A stretch of 41,837 nt of DNA. It comes from Clostridiales bacterium. GTDB taxonomy: Bacteria > Bacillota > Clostridia > Christensenellales > Aristaeellaceae. This document shows, in pieces, positions 8,298 to 17,639 of this stretch. Below the pieces are notes generated by a model, which did no database searches, had not been told where the DNA came from, and was given only the letters and a program-made list of their open reading frames with translations. A program made the position numbers and the translations under genes. Within the stretch, counting starts at the first letter, position 1. The number at the start of each line of letters is the position of its first letter. The stretch spans positions 1-41,837 of the forward strand of contig SFIM01000020.1 of NCBI GenBank assembly GCA_004556155.1, in the 5' to 3' direction.

Positions 8298-9353
8298 GTG
8301 ACCATCAAGGAAATCGCCAATTCCATGGGCGTATCCACCGCGACGGTATCCAACGTGATTCATGGGCACCTGGAAAAAATGTCGCCCGAGACGGCGCAAA
8401 TGATCCGCAAAAAGCTGGAGGAATATCATTACATTCCCAATATGGGGGCGCGTATGCTGGCCAAGGGCGACAGCGAAATCGTGGGAGTGATTACCAATTA
8501 TCCCAACCGAGAAGAAAAATTCGCCCTGCAGGATCCCTTCGTCAGCGAGATGATCGCCGCGCTGGAAAACGCCATCCGCGCCAACGGCTATTACACCATG
8601 CTGCACGCCGCGCAGACGGCGGCCGAAATCCATCGCATCTCCCAAACCTGGAATGCAGTGGGGCTGATTGTGATGGGTCTGCAGGCCAACCAGTGCCGTG
8701 AGCTGATGCAGGTGACGCGCAAGCCCATTGTGTTTGTCGATTGCTATTTTGATCAGGGCGAACGCTACAACAATGTGGGCCTGGACGATGAGGGCGGCAT
8801 GCGCCAGATGACGGAACACCTGCTCAAGTTGGGGCATCGAAACATGCTGTTTGTAGGCGATCAGCCTGTGCTGTGGGGCGTGGACGCACGGCGCTTGCGG
8901 GGACACCAGCAGGCGCTGGAGGCGGCGGGGCTTGCCTGGCAGGAGACGCACTATTTCTGCGTATCCAAGGATCGCAAGCGCCGCGGCGAGGATTATCAGC
9001 GCATGCTGGAATATGTTCGCATGCTGGGCTGCACCGTCTGCCTGTTCATATCGGATTACTATGCAGTCGAAGCCATCGATTTTCTGCTGGATCAGGGCGT
9101 TCGCGTGCCGGAGGATATTTCCATCACCGGCTTTGACGATAACATCCTGTCCCGCGTAATTCGCCCGCGGCTGACCACCGTGCATCAAAATGTCACCCGA
9201 AAGGCGCAGACGGCCCTGCACGTGCTGTTTGATATTCTGGATAAAACGGCAAAAGAGCCGGTATCCCTTGTGCTGCCTACCCGCATTATCCGCGGAAGCA
9301 GCGTGAAGGATCTGCGCTTAAATAGGACAATGCATACAAATTTGGCAGAATAG
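8298..9353 (+). CDS. LacI-family transcriptional regulator
   Basis: A 351-residue repressor-type protein. The N-terminal 23 residues (TIKEIANSMGVSTATVSNVI) are a LacI helix-turn-helix, followed by the hinge region (YIPNMGARMLAKG) and a periplasmic-binding-like effector domain with typical SITGFDD and TTVHQN segments near the C-terminus. The GTG at 8298 gives the canonical LacI start and is eight bases after AAAGGAGG (8282-8289); the frame is open to 8217. Two near-identical 14-bp palindromes flank the gene (8268 and 9371), so it probably controls itself and the GH66 gene downstream. The effector is presumably a sugar from the pathway encoded next to it. Confidence 0.9.
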   Translation: MTIKEIANSMGVSTATVSNVIHGHLEKMSPETAQMIRKKLEEYHYIPNMGARMLAKGDSEIVGVITNYPNREEKFALQDPFVSEMIAALENAIRANGYYTMLHAAQTAAEIHRISQTWNAVGLIVMGLQANQCRELMQVTRKPIVFVDCYFDQGERYNNVGLDDEGGMRQMTEHLLKLGHRNMLFVGDQPVLWGVDARRLRGHQQALEAAGLAWQETHYFCVSKDRKRRGEDYQRMLEYVRMLGCTVCLFISDYYAVEAIDFLLDQGVRVPEDISITGFDDNILSRVIRPRLTTVHQNVTRKAQTALHVLFDILDKTAKEPVSLVLPTRIIRGSSVKDLRLNRTMHTNLAE

Positions 9354-9370
9354 ATTATAACATTTTGTAA

Positions 9371-9384
9371 GTTATGCGCATAAC
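9371..9384. promoter_or_regulatory. Perfect 14-bp LacI-type operator
   Basis: GTTATGCGCATAAC is its own reverse complement, with the central CG step usual for LacI-family sites. It lies 18 bases after the regulator stop and 56 bases before the GH66 start, and is nearly repeated at 8268-8281. Confidence 0.7.
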
Positions 9385-9439
9385 ATATGGACTGATTTCG
9401 GCCGATCTGCTATTCTTTTCCTGGAGCGTGAACGTAAGC

Positions 9440-11215
9440 ATGAAAAAGAAAACCGATCGGCTTTGCCTTTTGCTGATGCTGCTGATCCTGTGCTGCTGCG
9501 CTGGCGCGAGGGGAGAAGAAACGATGAATTGCTATACCGATAAAAGCATGTACGCGCCGGGCGAGACGATCTGCCTGCGGGCGGTGGAAATGCCGCCGCA
9601 GACGCAGTGGTTGCGCCTGACGGTTTTTCATCTGGAACAAACGGTGCTGACGCAGACCCTGCCTGCGCAGGAGGAAATCTCCCTGTCCCTGCCGGAGCAG
9701 GATGGCGCGGGGTATCTGGTGCGCGTGCAGGCGCTGGATGCGCGGCAAAACGTGCTTGCCTGCGCCGATACGGCTGTGGACGTTTCATCCAGCTGGACGA
9801 AATTTCCCCGCTATGGCTATGTGTGGGATTTTACGCAGATTGCCGATGCGCCGGGCAAGATCGCTGCGATGGCGCGCTATCATATCAACGGCGTGCAGTT
9901 TTACGATTGGCAGTATCGCCATCATCAGCCGGTGGCCGATGATCTGTCCGCCTGGCAGGATTGGTCGGGCAGGATGATTTACGGCGATACCGTGCGCGCC
10001 TATCTGGAGGCCGCCCACGCGCGCGGCATGGCCTGCATGGCGTACAACATGATCTACGCCGCCAACCAGACCTATCTGACCGACGGCTCGGGCGTAAGCC
10101 CGGAGTGGCGGCTGGTGAAGGCAGGCGGGCAGGATTTTACCTGCGATATGGACGCCAAGCGCGGCCCGGTGGGCGTGCTGCAATACTTTAACCCGCTCAA
10201 TGCAGAATGGCAAAAATACATCTTCGCCCAGGAAAACAAGACGTTTGAAGCCTTTGCCTTTGACGGCTGGCATGGCGATACCATCGGCGAAAACGGCCCG
10301 ATGCGAGCCGCGGACGGCGGCCCGCTGGGCTATGATGAAAACGGCAGTCCTATCCATCTGGTCAAGGATTGCTACACCCAGTTTTTAAACGCCGCCAAGG
10401 CGGCCATCGCCCCCAAATACCTGGCATTCAACCCTGTCGGCGCGCAGGGCATTGAAAATGTGAACGTCAGCGATGTGGATGTGCTGTATACGGAGTTCTG
10501 GCCCTGGGATAAGGAGTCCGACGGCCTTGCCTACGATAGCTATTACAGCATCCATAAGGCGATCCTCAATGCCTGTGAGCAAAGCGGCGGAAAGTCGCTG
10601 ATCGTGGCGGCGTATGTGAACTACCGCAATCCCAAAAGCCGCTTTAATCCCGCCGCTGTGCGGCTGCTGGATAGTGTGGTGTTTGCTTCCGGCGGCGCGC
10701 GCATCGAGTTGGGCAATGGCGACAACATGCTGTCGGATGAGTATTTTCCCGCCGATACGAAAAAGCGCATGAAGGGCGAGCTGCCCGGCGATGTGCAGCG
10801 GCTGTACGATTTTCTGGTGGCCTATGAAAACCTGCTGCGCGACGGCCAGCGGCCCGTATCGCGCGATGTGCAGCTGGATAACGCGCCGGTCAGCGCGGAC
10901 GGCAGGGAGAACACCGTCTGGTGCTTTGCCAAGGCGGATGATCAGGGCGAAATCTATCATTTTATTAACCTGATGGGCACGGATACGGGCTGGCGCGATG
11001 AAAAGCAGCTTAAGATAGAACCAGCCGAGCTGGCTCCGGCGCGCACACGCCTGTATACCGATTATCCCGCGCGGGCGGTTTATCTGGCTTCGCCTGATGG
11101 CGCGGATATCGCCCCGGTCTCGCTGCCCTTTACGGCAGGGCAGGACGAGGCGGGCCGCTATATCGAGTTTACCCAGCCCGCACTTGCCTACTGGAACATG
11201 ATTTTTCTGCGCTGA
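9440..11215 (+). CDS. Glycoside hydrolase family 66 (dextranase / cyclodextran-forming type), exported
   Basis: A 591-residue secreted enzyme; GH66 members cut or transglycosylate alpha-1,6-glucans such as dextran. After a signal peptide (MKKKTDRLCLLLMLLILCCC, cysteine-rich so possibly a lipoprotein) comes an N-terminal beta-sandwich, then the GH66 barrel: FPRYGYVWDF, INGVQFYDWQYRHHQP and FDGWHGDT with probable nucleophile Asp275, and YTEFWPWD with probable acid/base Glu352. The size fits a dextranase without the inserted CBM35 of cyclodextran-forming enzymes. The frame is open to 9374 but the ATG at 9440 starts the signal peptide. It is immediately downstream of the LacI gene and operator and leads into an ABC importer operon. 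Confidence 0.87.
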   Translation: MKKKTDRLCLLLMLLILCCCAGARGEETMNCYTDKSMYAPGETICLRAVEMPPQTQWLRLTVFHLEQTVLTQTLPAQEEISLSLPEQDGAGYLVRVQALDARQNVLACADTAVDVSSSWTKFPRYGYVWDFTQIADAPGKIAAMARYHINGVQFYDWQYRHHQPVADDLSAWQDWSGRMIYGDTVRAYLEAAHARGMACMAYNMIYAANQTYLTDGSGVSPEWRLVKAGGQDFTCDMDAKRGPVGVLQYFNPLNAEWQKYIFAQENKTFEAFAFDGWHGDTIGENGPMRAADGGPLGYDENGSPIHLVKDCYTQFLNAAKAAIAPKYLAFNPVGAQGIENVNVSDVDVLYTEFWPWDKESDGLAYDSYYSIHKAILNACEQSGGKSLIVAAYVNYRNPKSRFNPAAVRLLDSVVFASGGARIELGNGDNMLSDEYFPADTKKRMKGELPGDVQRLYDFLVAYENLLRDGQRPVSRDVQLDNAPVSADGRENTVWCFAKADDQGEIYHFINLMGTDTGWRDEKQLKIEPAELAPARTRLYTDYPARAVYLASPDGADIAPVSLPFTAGQDEAGRYIEFTQPALAYWNMIFLR

Positions 11216-11245
11216 TGCGCATGAAATAAAAAAGGAGGAATCCCT

Positions 11246-12448
11246 ATGAAAAAGCTGTTTGCTCTGCTGCTTGCCCTGGCGCTGACGCTGGGCGCCTGCA
11301 CCGTTGCCGTCGCGGAGGAGCCGGTGACCATCACCTTCTGGCACACCTATGGCGACGCTGAAACGCCGGTGATCAACGATGTGATCATCCCCATGTTTGA
11401 GGCCGCCAACCCCGGCATCAAGGTGGAAGCCATCCGCCAGAGCGGCGATTTCAATCAGATGCTGGTAACGGCTCTGGGCACGGGCATGGTGCCCGACGTC
11501 GCCCGCGTGGATATCACGAAGACCAGCGCTTACGCCAAGCTTGGCGGCATCGTGGCCATGGATGAAATCGAAGGCTTCGCCGCCCTGAAGGACGCTGTGC
11601 TGGAAGGCCCCCTGTCCACCAACCTGTGGAACGGCCATTATTACGGCCTGCCCCTGAACACCAACTGCAAGGCCGCCGTGGTCAACCTGAACGTCCTCAA
11701 GACGCTGGGCTTTGACGCGGCTCCCGCTACGATGGAAGAGTTTGTGGCCGCCTGCAAGGAAAAGGCTGCCGGTCAGTACAAGCTGAACGTATCTGGCCTG
11801 GGCGATTGGGATCTGTTCCCCTATTTCTGGCTGTTCGGCGGCGTGGTCACGGATGAGGGCTTCACCAAGGCCAGCGGCTATATGGACAGCGCTGAGAGCG
11901 TTGCGGCCATCAACACCATGCTGCAGCTGCATCAGGACGGCGTTTTCACCATCCGTGATGTGGACGGCACCGCCGACGCCTGGGCGGGCATCAACGACGA
12001 ATACGCCATGTTCTTTGAAGGCCCCTGGGCTCCCTTCAATGAGGAAAACGGCATCGTGCCCGCACTGATTCCCACCTGGAACGGCAAGAGCGCTTCCGTC
12101 GTGGGCGGCGAGAACATCGTGATCTTCTCCGGCAGCCAGAAGCAGGAGGCTGCCTTCCAGTTTGTGCAGTTCATGCTCAGCGAGGAAGTGCAGCTGGAGC
12201 TGCTCAAGGTTGGCGTAATCCCCACCCTGAAGGCCTGCGTTGACAGCGAAGCCGTACAGGCCGATCCCAAGTGGAGCGTGTACATGAAGCAGCTAGAAAG
12301 CACGCAGAGCCGCATCCCCACCCCGCAGGCCTCCACCGTGGAGCAGCTGTGGCAGGACGCGATGACCGAAATTTTCATCGAGGGCGCGGACGTGCAGTCC
12401 ACCCTGACCAGCTACGCCGCCGAGATCGACGCGGAGCTTGCCAAGTAA
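11246..12448 (+). CDS. Sugar ABC transporter substrate-binding protein (CUT1, family 1)
   Basis: A 400-residue exported binding protein of the MalE-like family 1. The signal peptide (MKKLFALLLALALTLGAC) contains LGAC, which could be a lipobox, but AVA-EE just after it is also a good SPase I site. The mature part starts with VTITFWHTYGD, typical of oligosaccharide-binding proteins. RBS AAAGGAGGA precedes the ATG. It lies between the GH66 gene and two permease genes, so it probably binds the oligosaccharides released by GH66 (isomalto-oligosaccharides are inferred). Binding proteins and permeases are present here but no ATPase. Confidence 0.9.
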   Translation: MKKLFALLLALALTLGACTVAVAEEPVTITFWHTYGDAETPVINDVIIPMFEAANPGIKVEAIRQSGDFNQMLVTALGTGMVPDVARVDITKTSAYAKLGGIVAMDEIEGFAALKDAVLEGPLSTNLWNGHYYGLPLNTNCKAAVVNLNVLKTLGFDAAPATMEEFVAACKEKAAGQYKLNVSGLGDWDLFPYFWLFGGVVTDEGFTKASGYMDSAESVAAINTMLQLHQDGVFTIRDVDGTADAWAGINDEYAMFFEGPWAPFNEENGIVPALIPTWNGKSASVVGGENIVIFSGSQKQEAAFQFVQFMLSEEVQLELLKVGVIPTLKACVDSEAVQADPKWSVYMKQLESTQSRIPTPQASTVEQLWQDAMTEIFIEGADVQSTLTSYAAEIDAELAK

Positions 12449-12456
12449 GTATCCCT

Positions 12457-12492
12457 GCCCCGTCCGCAGGCCCAAGCGCCGGCGGGCGGGGC
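12457..12492 (+). other. GC-rich hairpin between binding protein and permease genes
   Basis: GCCCCGTCCGC (12457-12467) pairs with GCGGGCGGGGC (12482-12492), 11 bp with one G-T pair. No T-run follows. It probably sets the binding protein to permease ratio. Confidence 0.55.
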
Positions 12493-12535
12493 TTCCCATA
12501 CCTTCTCCGCCCCTGCATATAAGGAGGAAAAAGCC

Positions 12536-13492
12536 ATGATTCCAGCCAGCTTTGATCAGCAGGCCGCACTGAAAAATGAAAAACGGCTGCGCCTTCGCCA
12601 GCGCACGCGCAACCTGCTTCCGGCTGCGCCCTTTGTGCTGCCGGGGCTGATCCTGGCCTGCGTGTTCGTGGTGTATCCCATGCTGTTCAATATCCGCATC
12701 AGCTTTTCGGATTATCAGATTGTGCAGCGCACGATGACGTGGGTGGGGCTGGATAACTACGTTGCCCTGTTTACCGAGCGGGGCGACAGGCTGCTGCTGG
12801 CCATCCGCAATAATTTTCTGTACGCCTTTGTTACTACGCCCTTTATCATGCTCTTCGGGCTGATTTTTGCGGTGATGGTCAATTCGCTCAAGCGCAGCCA
12901 GCTGTTTTTCCGCACCTGCTTTTATTTGCCGGTAATTACCAGCTGGGTAATCGTGGGCAACGTGTTTGCCTATATGTTCAATGCCGGCGGCGCGGGCCTG
13001 GTGAACTACCTGCTCAAGGATGTGCTGGGCTTGCTGCCCGCTTATGTGCCCTGGCTCAACCGCACCTGGACGGCCAATCTGGTGATCTGGCTGCTGGGCA
13101 TCTGGAAAAATATCGGCTGGGCAATGGTGATTTACCTGGCCGGATTGCAGGGCATTTCCAATGATCTTTACGAGGCCAGCATGCTGGACGGCGCAAGCCG
13201 GGTGCAGCAGTTCTGGCGCATCACCGTGCCGCTGCTCAAGAGCACCACGTTCTATGTGCTGGTCAATATGGTGATCGGCTCCTTTGGCGTGTTCATCCAG
13301 GTGATGATGCTTACCAGCGGCAATCCCCGCGGCACCACAAGCGTGCTGCAATATCTGCTCTATGATAAGTCTTTCAATCTATTTCAGTTTGGCCAGGGCG
13401 CTGCCATCGGCATGATCACGGCGCTGCTGGTGCTGCTTACCACGGTGGTACTCAATCAGGTATTTCATACGGAAGGGGGAAAGGCCGAATGA
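12536..13492 (+). CDS. Sugar ABC transporter permease, MalF/UgpA type
   Basis: A 318-residue membrane protein of the CUT1 permease family, with about six hydrophobic segments. The conserved cytoplasmic loop (EASMLDGASRVQQFWRITVPLL, starting EA---DGA) that docks on the ATPase is present near residue 215. RBS AAGGAGGAA precedes the ATG at 12536. Its stop overlaps the start of the next permease gene by 4 bases (ATGA). It works with the neighbouring permease as a heterodimer and needs an ATPase encoded elsewhere. Confidence 0.92.
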   Translation: MIPASFDQQAALKNEKRLRLRQRTRNLLPAAPFVLPGLILACVFVVYPMLFNIRISFSDYQIVQRTMTWVGLDNYVALFTERGDRLLLAIRNNFLYAFVTTPFIMLFGLIFAVMVNSLKRSQLFFRTCFYLPVITSWVIVGNVFAYMFNAGGAGLVNYLLKDVLGLLPAYVPWLNRTWTANLVIWLLGIWKNIGWAMVIYLAGLQGISNDLYEASMLDGASRVQQFWRITVPLLKSTTFYVLVNMVIGSFGVFIQVMMLTSGNPRGTTSVLQYLLYDKSFNLFQFGQGAAIGMITALLVLLTTVVLNQVFHTEGGKAE

Positions 13493-14334
13493 AAACGCTG
13501 GGAAAAACGCTGTTCTGGCTTGTGCTGATCGTCAGCGTGATCGTCTTTATCCTGCCCTTCTGGTTTATGCTGTGCAATTCCTTTGAGGAGTTCAGCTATG
13601 TGCTGCCCATTCCGCCCCATCTGGTGCCCTCGCGCATCAGCTTTGCGGCTTACGAGCATGTGCTGTCGCAGTCTGATCTGCCGCGCGCAGCTTATAACAG
13701 TGTGGTTATCACCCTGCTGACGGCCTGCTTTACGGTACTGATCGCGTCGCTTTCAGCCTATGGCTTTGCGCGCATTGATTTTCTGGGCCGCGAGGTGCTA
13801 TTCCGCATTTATCTGTTTACATTGATGCTGCCCGGCTTCCTGGGCATCATTCCGCAGTTTCTGGTGCTGCAGGGCATCGGCACGGCGAAGAACGGGCTGA
13901 TCGGCACCAAGGCCGGATTGATCCTCTTGTATGTAGGCGCGGGCATCTGCGGCAATACGTTTTTCCTGCGCGGCCACATGGCGGCGCTGCCCAAGGAGCT
14001 GGAGGAAGCGGTCAAAATTGACGGCGGCGGCCATATGACCACCTTCTTCCGCGTGATGCTGCCTCTGGCGCTGCCCTCCATCGGCACGCTGGCCATCTTC
14101 TGCCTGCAGGGAACATGGGAGGAGTTTTTCTCCGCCAAGGTCATCCTGGGCGCTGTGGCCAATCAGATTACGCTGCCGGTGATGATTCAATCCCTCAAGG
14201 GCGCGCACGCCACGCGTTGGGAGTGGATTTTCTCTGCTTCTATTCTAGCGCAGATTCCCATGATTCTGCTGTTCGCCGTTTTCCAGAAGCGCTTCGTTGT
14301 TTCCGGGCTGTCGGACGGCTCCGTCAAGGCGTAA
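13489..14334 (+). CDS. Sugar ABC transporter permease, MalG/UgpE type
   Basis: A 281-residue CUT1 permease with six predicted hydrophobic segments. The EAA loop reads EEAVKIDGGGHMTTFFRVMLPL, and the end (FQKRFVVSGLSDGSVKA) is the classical MalG-type C-terminus. It is translationally coupled to the preceding permease by the ATGA overlap. A glycosidase gene follows 15 bases later. Confidence 0.93.
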   Translation: MKTLGKTLFWLVLIVSVIVFILPFWFMLCNSFEEFSYVLPIPPHLVPSRISFAAYEHVLSQSDLPRAAYNSVVITLLTACFTVLIASLSAYGFARIDFLGREVLFRIYLFTLMLPGFLGIIPQFLVLQGIGTAKNGLIGTKAGLILLYVGAGICGNTFFLRGHMAALPKELEEAVKIDGGGHMTTFFRVMLPLALPSIGTLAIFCLQGTWEEFFSAKVILGAVANQITLPVMIQSLKGAHATRWEWIFSASILAQIPMILLFAVFQKRFVVSGLSDGSVKA

Positions 14335-14349
14335 TAAGAGGGAATAAAA

Positions 14350-16128
14350 ATGAACTATCAGGTAACCGGCAACGAATACATCTCCCTGCCCACGATCCGG
14401 GAAAGCGACGGCGTGGTGGAGGGCGTTACCTTTCTGTACATGCAGGTCAAGGGGCTGCTGGAGCTGCGCGGCAAAGCCGGGCTGATTCGTCCTTATATGG
14501 AGGCGGAGGGGCAGCGAATTCCGTTGCATCCAAAGTGGACGCGGGAGCATTGCTGGATTCCCGGCTTTACGTCGGAGGAGCGGACGCTTCGCTTTTCGTG
14601 CGTTTATTTAACGCCCATCGGCGAGCGTGGCTTTATGGTGCGGCTCGTGCTGGAAAACACGGGAGACGCCCCGCAGGAGGTGCGTTTTGGCGTTGAAGGC
14701 GAATGGAGCCAAACACTGCATGAAATCAACGAAACGACGGAGCTAAACGCCGGTCGGGAGGCGTATGAATCCGGCTGGAATCATATGTTCATCTTCAGCC
14801 AGAAGCCGGGGCTGCCGTTGTTTGCCTTCGCGCCCTGTGTGGCCGATCCGCAGCAGTTTGCGCAGATTGACCAGCATGCCGAATGGACGCGCGACGGCTT
14901 TGCCTATGATATCTATCGGGTGCTGACGCTACAGCCTGGCAAAAAAGCTGTGCTGGACATTCCTTGGGGCGTGGGCTATGACGGCGTGGCCGCCGCGACC
15001 AGCGCCAAGGAGCTGCTTCGTCAGGGCTTTGACGCAGTGTACGAGCGCACCGTCCGCTGGCTGGCCGCGCGGGAAAAGCAACGGGCTGATTCCAGGTTCA
15101 GCGAAATCCTGAATACCAACCTGTTCTTTGCTTTTTTCTATGCCTCCGGGCGCACCATCGATACGGAAGAGCTGTGCCTGATGACCAGCCGCAGCCCGCG
15201 GTATTATGTCTCCGCCGCTTATTGGGACAGGGACAGCCTGCTGTGGGCCTTCCCGGCCATTCTGACGGTGGACGCGGCCTATGCGCGTGAAATCCTTACC
15301 TATGTATTTACCCGGCAGGCGCGCAATTTCGGCGTGCACAGCCGCTATATCGACGGCACCATGCTGGAGCCAGGCTTCGAGCTGGATGAGCTCTGCGCGC
15401 CGGTGATCGCCCTGAATCGCTATGTGGAGCAGACAGGCAACCTTGCCTTTGCAAAGCAGGGCTTTGTACAGGCGGGGCTTCAAAGCGTTTTGAGCAGACT
15501 GGAATCCAAAAGGAACCCGGTTATTCCACTGTATGAAACCTTTCTGCAGCCAACGGATGATATGCACAATTACGTTTACCTGACCTATGACAACGCGCTG
15601 GTTTGCTGTGCGATGCGCGCGTTGGCCACGCTGCTGGAGCGGCCCGAGCTGGAGCAGGCCGCCCAGCGCACCCGGCAGGCTGTGTATGCGCACTGCGTCA
15701 AGGAGCAGGATGGCAGGCCGTTTTTTGCCTGGTCGGTGGATTTGAACGGCCATTATGATATCTACGACGAGCCGCCGGGCAGCCTGCAGCTGCTGCCGTT
15801 CTACGGCTTTTGCGGTGAAGACGATCCTATCTGGAAAAATACGGTTGCCATGATTCGAGACGAAAGCTATCCGCTGTCCTTTGCCGGGCATGCCATCGCG
15901 GAGATTGGCTGCAAGCACGCGCCCCACCCGTGGATTTTGTCCATCTGCAACAGCCTGCTCAGCGACCATGCGGAAAGCGCGCTGCGGCATCTGCGCCGCA
16001 CGGCCATGGATAACAGCGTGGCCTGCGAAAGTGTGAACGAGGACACGGGTGAATGCGAGACCGGCGAGGCCTTCGCCACCTGCGCCGGGTTCTTGAGCTA
16101 TGCGCTCTACTGCGCCCTGGCGCGCTGA
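14350..16128 (+). CDS. Six-hairpin glycosidase, GH125-like
   Basis: A 592-residue protein without a signal peptide, so cytoplasmic. An N-terminal beta-rich part (1 to about 240) is followed by a helical region resembling (alpha/alpha)6-barrel glycosidases. AAYWDRDSLLWAFP places Asp293 and Asp295 in a motif comparable to the YxWxRDS element of GH125 exo-alpha-mannosidases and of glycogen-debranching enzymes. The C-terminal ACESVNEDTGECETGEAFAT (Glu560) resembles the GH125 catalytic-base segment. I see the fold class with fair confidence but cannot assign the exact family or substrate. Position directly after a sugar importer suggests intracellular breakdown of the imported oligosaccharide. Confidence 0.6.
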   Translation: MNYQVTGNEYISLPTIRESDGVVEGVTFLYMQVKGLLELRGKAGLIRPYMEAEGQRIPLHPKWTREHCWIPGFTSEERTLRFSCVYLTPIGERGFMVRLVLENTGDAPQEVRFGVEGEWSQTLHEINETTELNAGREAYESGWNHMFIFSQKPGLPLFAFAPCVADPQQFAQIDQHAEWTRDGFAYDIYRVLTLQPGKKAVLDIPWGVGYDGVAAATSAKELLRQGFDAVYERTVRWLAAREKQRADSRFSEILNTNLFFAFFYASGRTIDTEELCLMTSRSPRYYVSAAYWDRDSLLWAFPAILTVDAAYAREILTYVFTRQARNFGVHSRYIDGTMLEPGFELDELCAPVIALNRYVEQTGNLAFAKQGFVQAGLQSVLSRLESKRNPVIPLYETFLQPTDDMHNYVYLTYDNALVCCAMRALATLLERPELEQAAQRTRQAVYAHCVKEQDGRPFFAWSVDLNGHYDIYDEPPGSLQLLPFYGFCGEDDPIWKNTVAMIRDESYPLSFAGHAIAEIGCKHAPHPWILSICNSLLSDHAESALRHLRRTAMDNSVACESVNEDTGECETGEAFATCAGFLSYALYCALAR

Positions 16129-16169
16129 CGGCGGGCAGGATCAATACAAAAATTTACGCTTCATAGCCA

Positions 16170-16198
16170 TTGGCAAAACGAAGGAAGAATGCTATACT
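16170..16198 (+). promoter_or_regulatory. Sigma-A promoter of the beta-helix hydrolase gene
   Basis: TTGGCA (16170-16175), 17-base spacer, TATACT (16193-16198), 43 bases before the chosen ATG. It shows this gene can be transcribed apart from the upstream operon. Confidence 0.78.
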
Positions 16199-16210
16199 GA
16201 TATGCAGATA

Positions 16211-16229
16211 TAACGTTCAACCTAACGTT
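16211..16229. promoter_or_regulatory. Operator-like direct repeat TAACGTT x2
   Basis: TAACGTT occurs at 16211-16217 and again at 16223-16229, twelve bases apart, just after the promoter and across the likely transcription start. The central CG and AACGTT core are LacI-operator-like, so the second LacI regulator (17640-18680) is the probable binder. Confidence 0.5.
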
Positions 16230-16241
16230 GGAGGTGGCCGT

Positions 16242-17627
16242 ATGAAGCGTTTTTGCTTGTTTTTGGCGCTGATGCTGGCGCTGTGCATTCCCGCCCTGGC
16301 TGTGCCGATAGAAAACGCGGAGTCTTCCTGCCGCGTATGGATTGACGGCGCGGAGGCGCTTGTGTACGAAACGGCGGTGTGCAATCAGCGCTATTGGACG
16401 GCCAATCCTGAATTGTCCAGCGCGCCGGTGGCGATTGCGCAGGCGCAGGGCTCCTGCCGCGTGGAGGCGGAGTTTCTGAACGCGCAGGTGCACTCCGCCG
16501 TGGCGCGGCCGCTGTCCCTGGGCGTTGTGCCGGAAATTGCGGATGGCAAGGTATGCTTTACCCTGCCCGCCCCGGCCAAGTGCACGGTGGAAATCAACGG
16601 CGATACGGCGGGCGCGCTGCATCTGTTTGTGGATGCGCCCGATGCAGATAAGCCCGATCCCGACGCTGCCAATGTGCAGTATTTCGGGCCGGGCGTGCAT
16701 ACGAACGTGCTGATTACGGCCAAATCCAACCAGACGATTTATATCGATGCGGGCGCGATTGTCTATGGGCAGATTTTCTGCGGCATGGGCAGCAATTTTA
16801 CCATCGCCGGGCACGGCGTGCTGTGCGGCAGCATTTATGATCGCTACGCGGATACCATCGTGCCGGTCAGCATCACCAATGCGCACGATTTTACCATCCG
16901 CGATATCACGATCCTTGATCCCTCCGCCTGGACGGTGAATCTGTACAAATGCAAAAACGCGGTGATTGATAATGTGAAGATCATCGGCGCGCGCAGCAAC
17001 AGCGATGGCATTACCATGCAGAACGTGGAAAACGTGCTGGTGCAAAACTGCTTTGTCCGCTCCTGGGATGACAATCTGGTGGTCAAGGGGTATAATGGCA
17101 ATGTGGACGGCGTTACCTGCCGCAACTGCATCCTGTGGACCGATCTTGCCCAGTCCTGCGAGATTGGCTATGAAACGCGGGCGCAGTTCATCCGCAATAT
17201 CACGTTTGAGGATATTACCGTGCTGCACAGCTTTCATAAGCCGGTGATTTCCATCCACAACAGCGACAGCGCCGCCGTGAGCCAGGTTGCTTTCAGAAAC
17301 ATTACGGTGGAGGACGCGCGCATGGGCGCGGGCGACGGGGCGCCCTATCTGATTGATCTGACGAAGACAAAGTCGCAATGGTCAGTTACATCCCGGCGCG
17401 GTACGATTGATCAGGTCAGCATCCAGCATGTTTCCGTTCTGTCGGGCAACCGGCCGGTGATTCGTATCTGGTCAGACAGCGCGGAGGCGCCCATCGACCA
17501 CGTGACGATCGACCAGCTTGAATATCAAGGCGAAACGATCGAAGATTTTGATCAGGTTGTATACGAGGCAAGCCCGTATAACGGGCCTGATATCCGGCTT
17601 CAGGGCGTTTCCGCGCCCGGCCTGTAA
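16242..17627 (+). CDS. Exported right-handed beta-helix glycosidase, GH49/GH28-like
   Basis: A 461-residue secreted protein. A signal peptide (MKRFCLFLALMLALCIPALA) leads to a beta-sandwich N-domain and then a parallel beta-helix starting near YFGPGVH and IYIDAGAIVYGQIF, with IAGHGVLCGS. This order is like GH49 dextranases and isopullulanases; GH28 polygalacturonases share the fold. Candidate catalytic acids are Asp255 (NSDG) and Asp276-Asp277 (SWDDN), matching the D and DD pattern of both families. A GH66 dextranase nearby favours GH49-like dextran hydrolysis, but this is inference. GGAGG (16230-16234) fixes the ATG at 16242; the open frame to 16170 overlaps the promoter. Confidence 0.72.
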   Translation: MKRFCLFLALMLALCIPALAVPIENAESSCRVWIDGAEALVYETAVCNQRYWTANPELSSAPVAIAQAQGSCRVEAEFLNAQVHSAVARPLSLGVVPEIADGKVCFTLPAPAKCTVEINGDTAGALHLFVDAPDADKPDPDAANVQYFGPGVHTNVLITAKSNQTIYIDAGAIVYGQIFCGMGSNFTIAGHGVLCGSIYDRYADTIVPVSITNAHDFTIRDITILDPSAWTVNLYKCKNAVIDNVKIIGARSNSDGITMQNVENVLVQNCFVRSWDDNLVVKGYNGNVDGVTCRNCILWTDLAQSCEIGYETRAQFIRNITFEDITVLHSFHKPVISIHNSDSAAVSQVAFRNITVEDARMGAGDGAPYLIDLTKTKSQWSVTSRRGTIDQVSIQHVSVLSGNRPVIRIWSDSAEAPIDHVTIDQLEYQGETIEDFDQVVYEASPYNGPDIRLQGVSAPGL

Positions 17628-17639
17628 GTGAGGAAAAGC

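Noticed and set aside
9374..9439. Extended N-terminus of the GH66 protein
   Set aside because: The extension begins inside the operator palindrome and has no RBS; the ATG at 9440 begins a good signal peptide.
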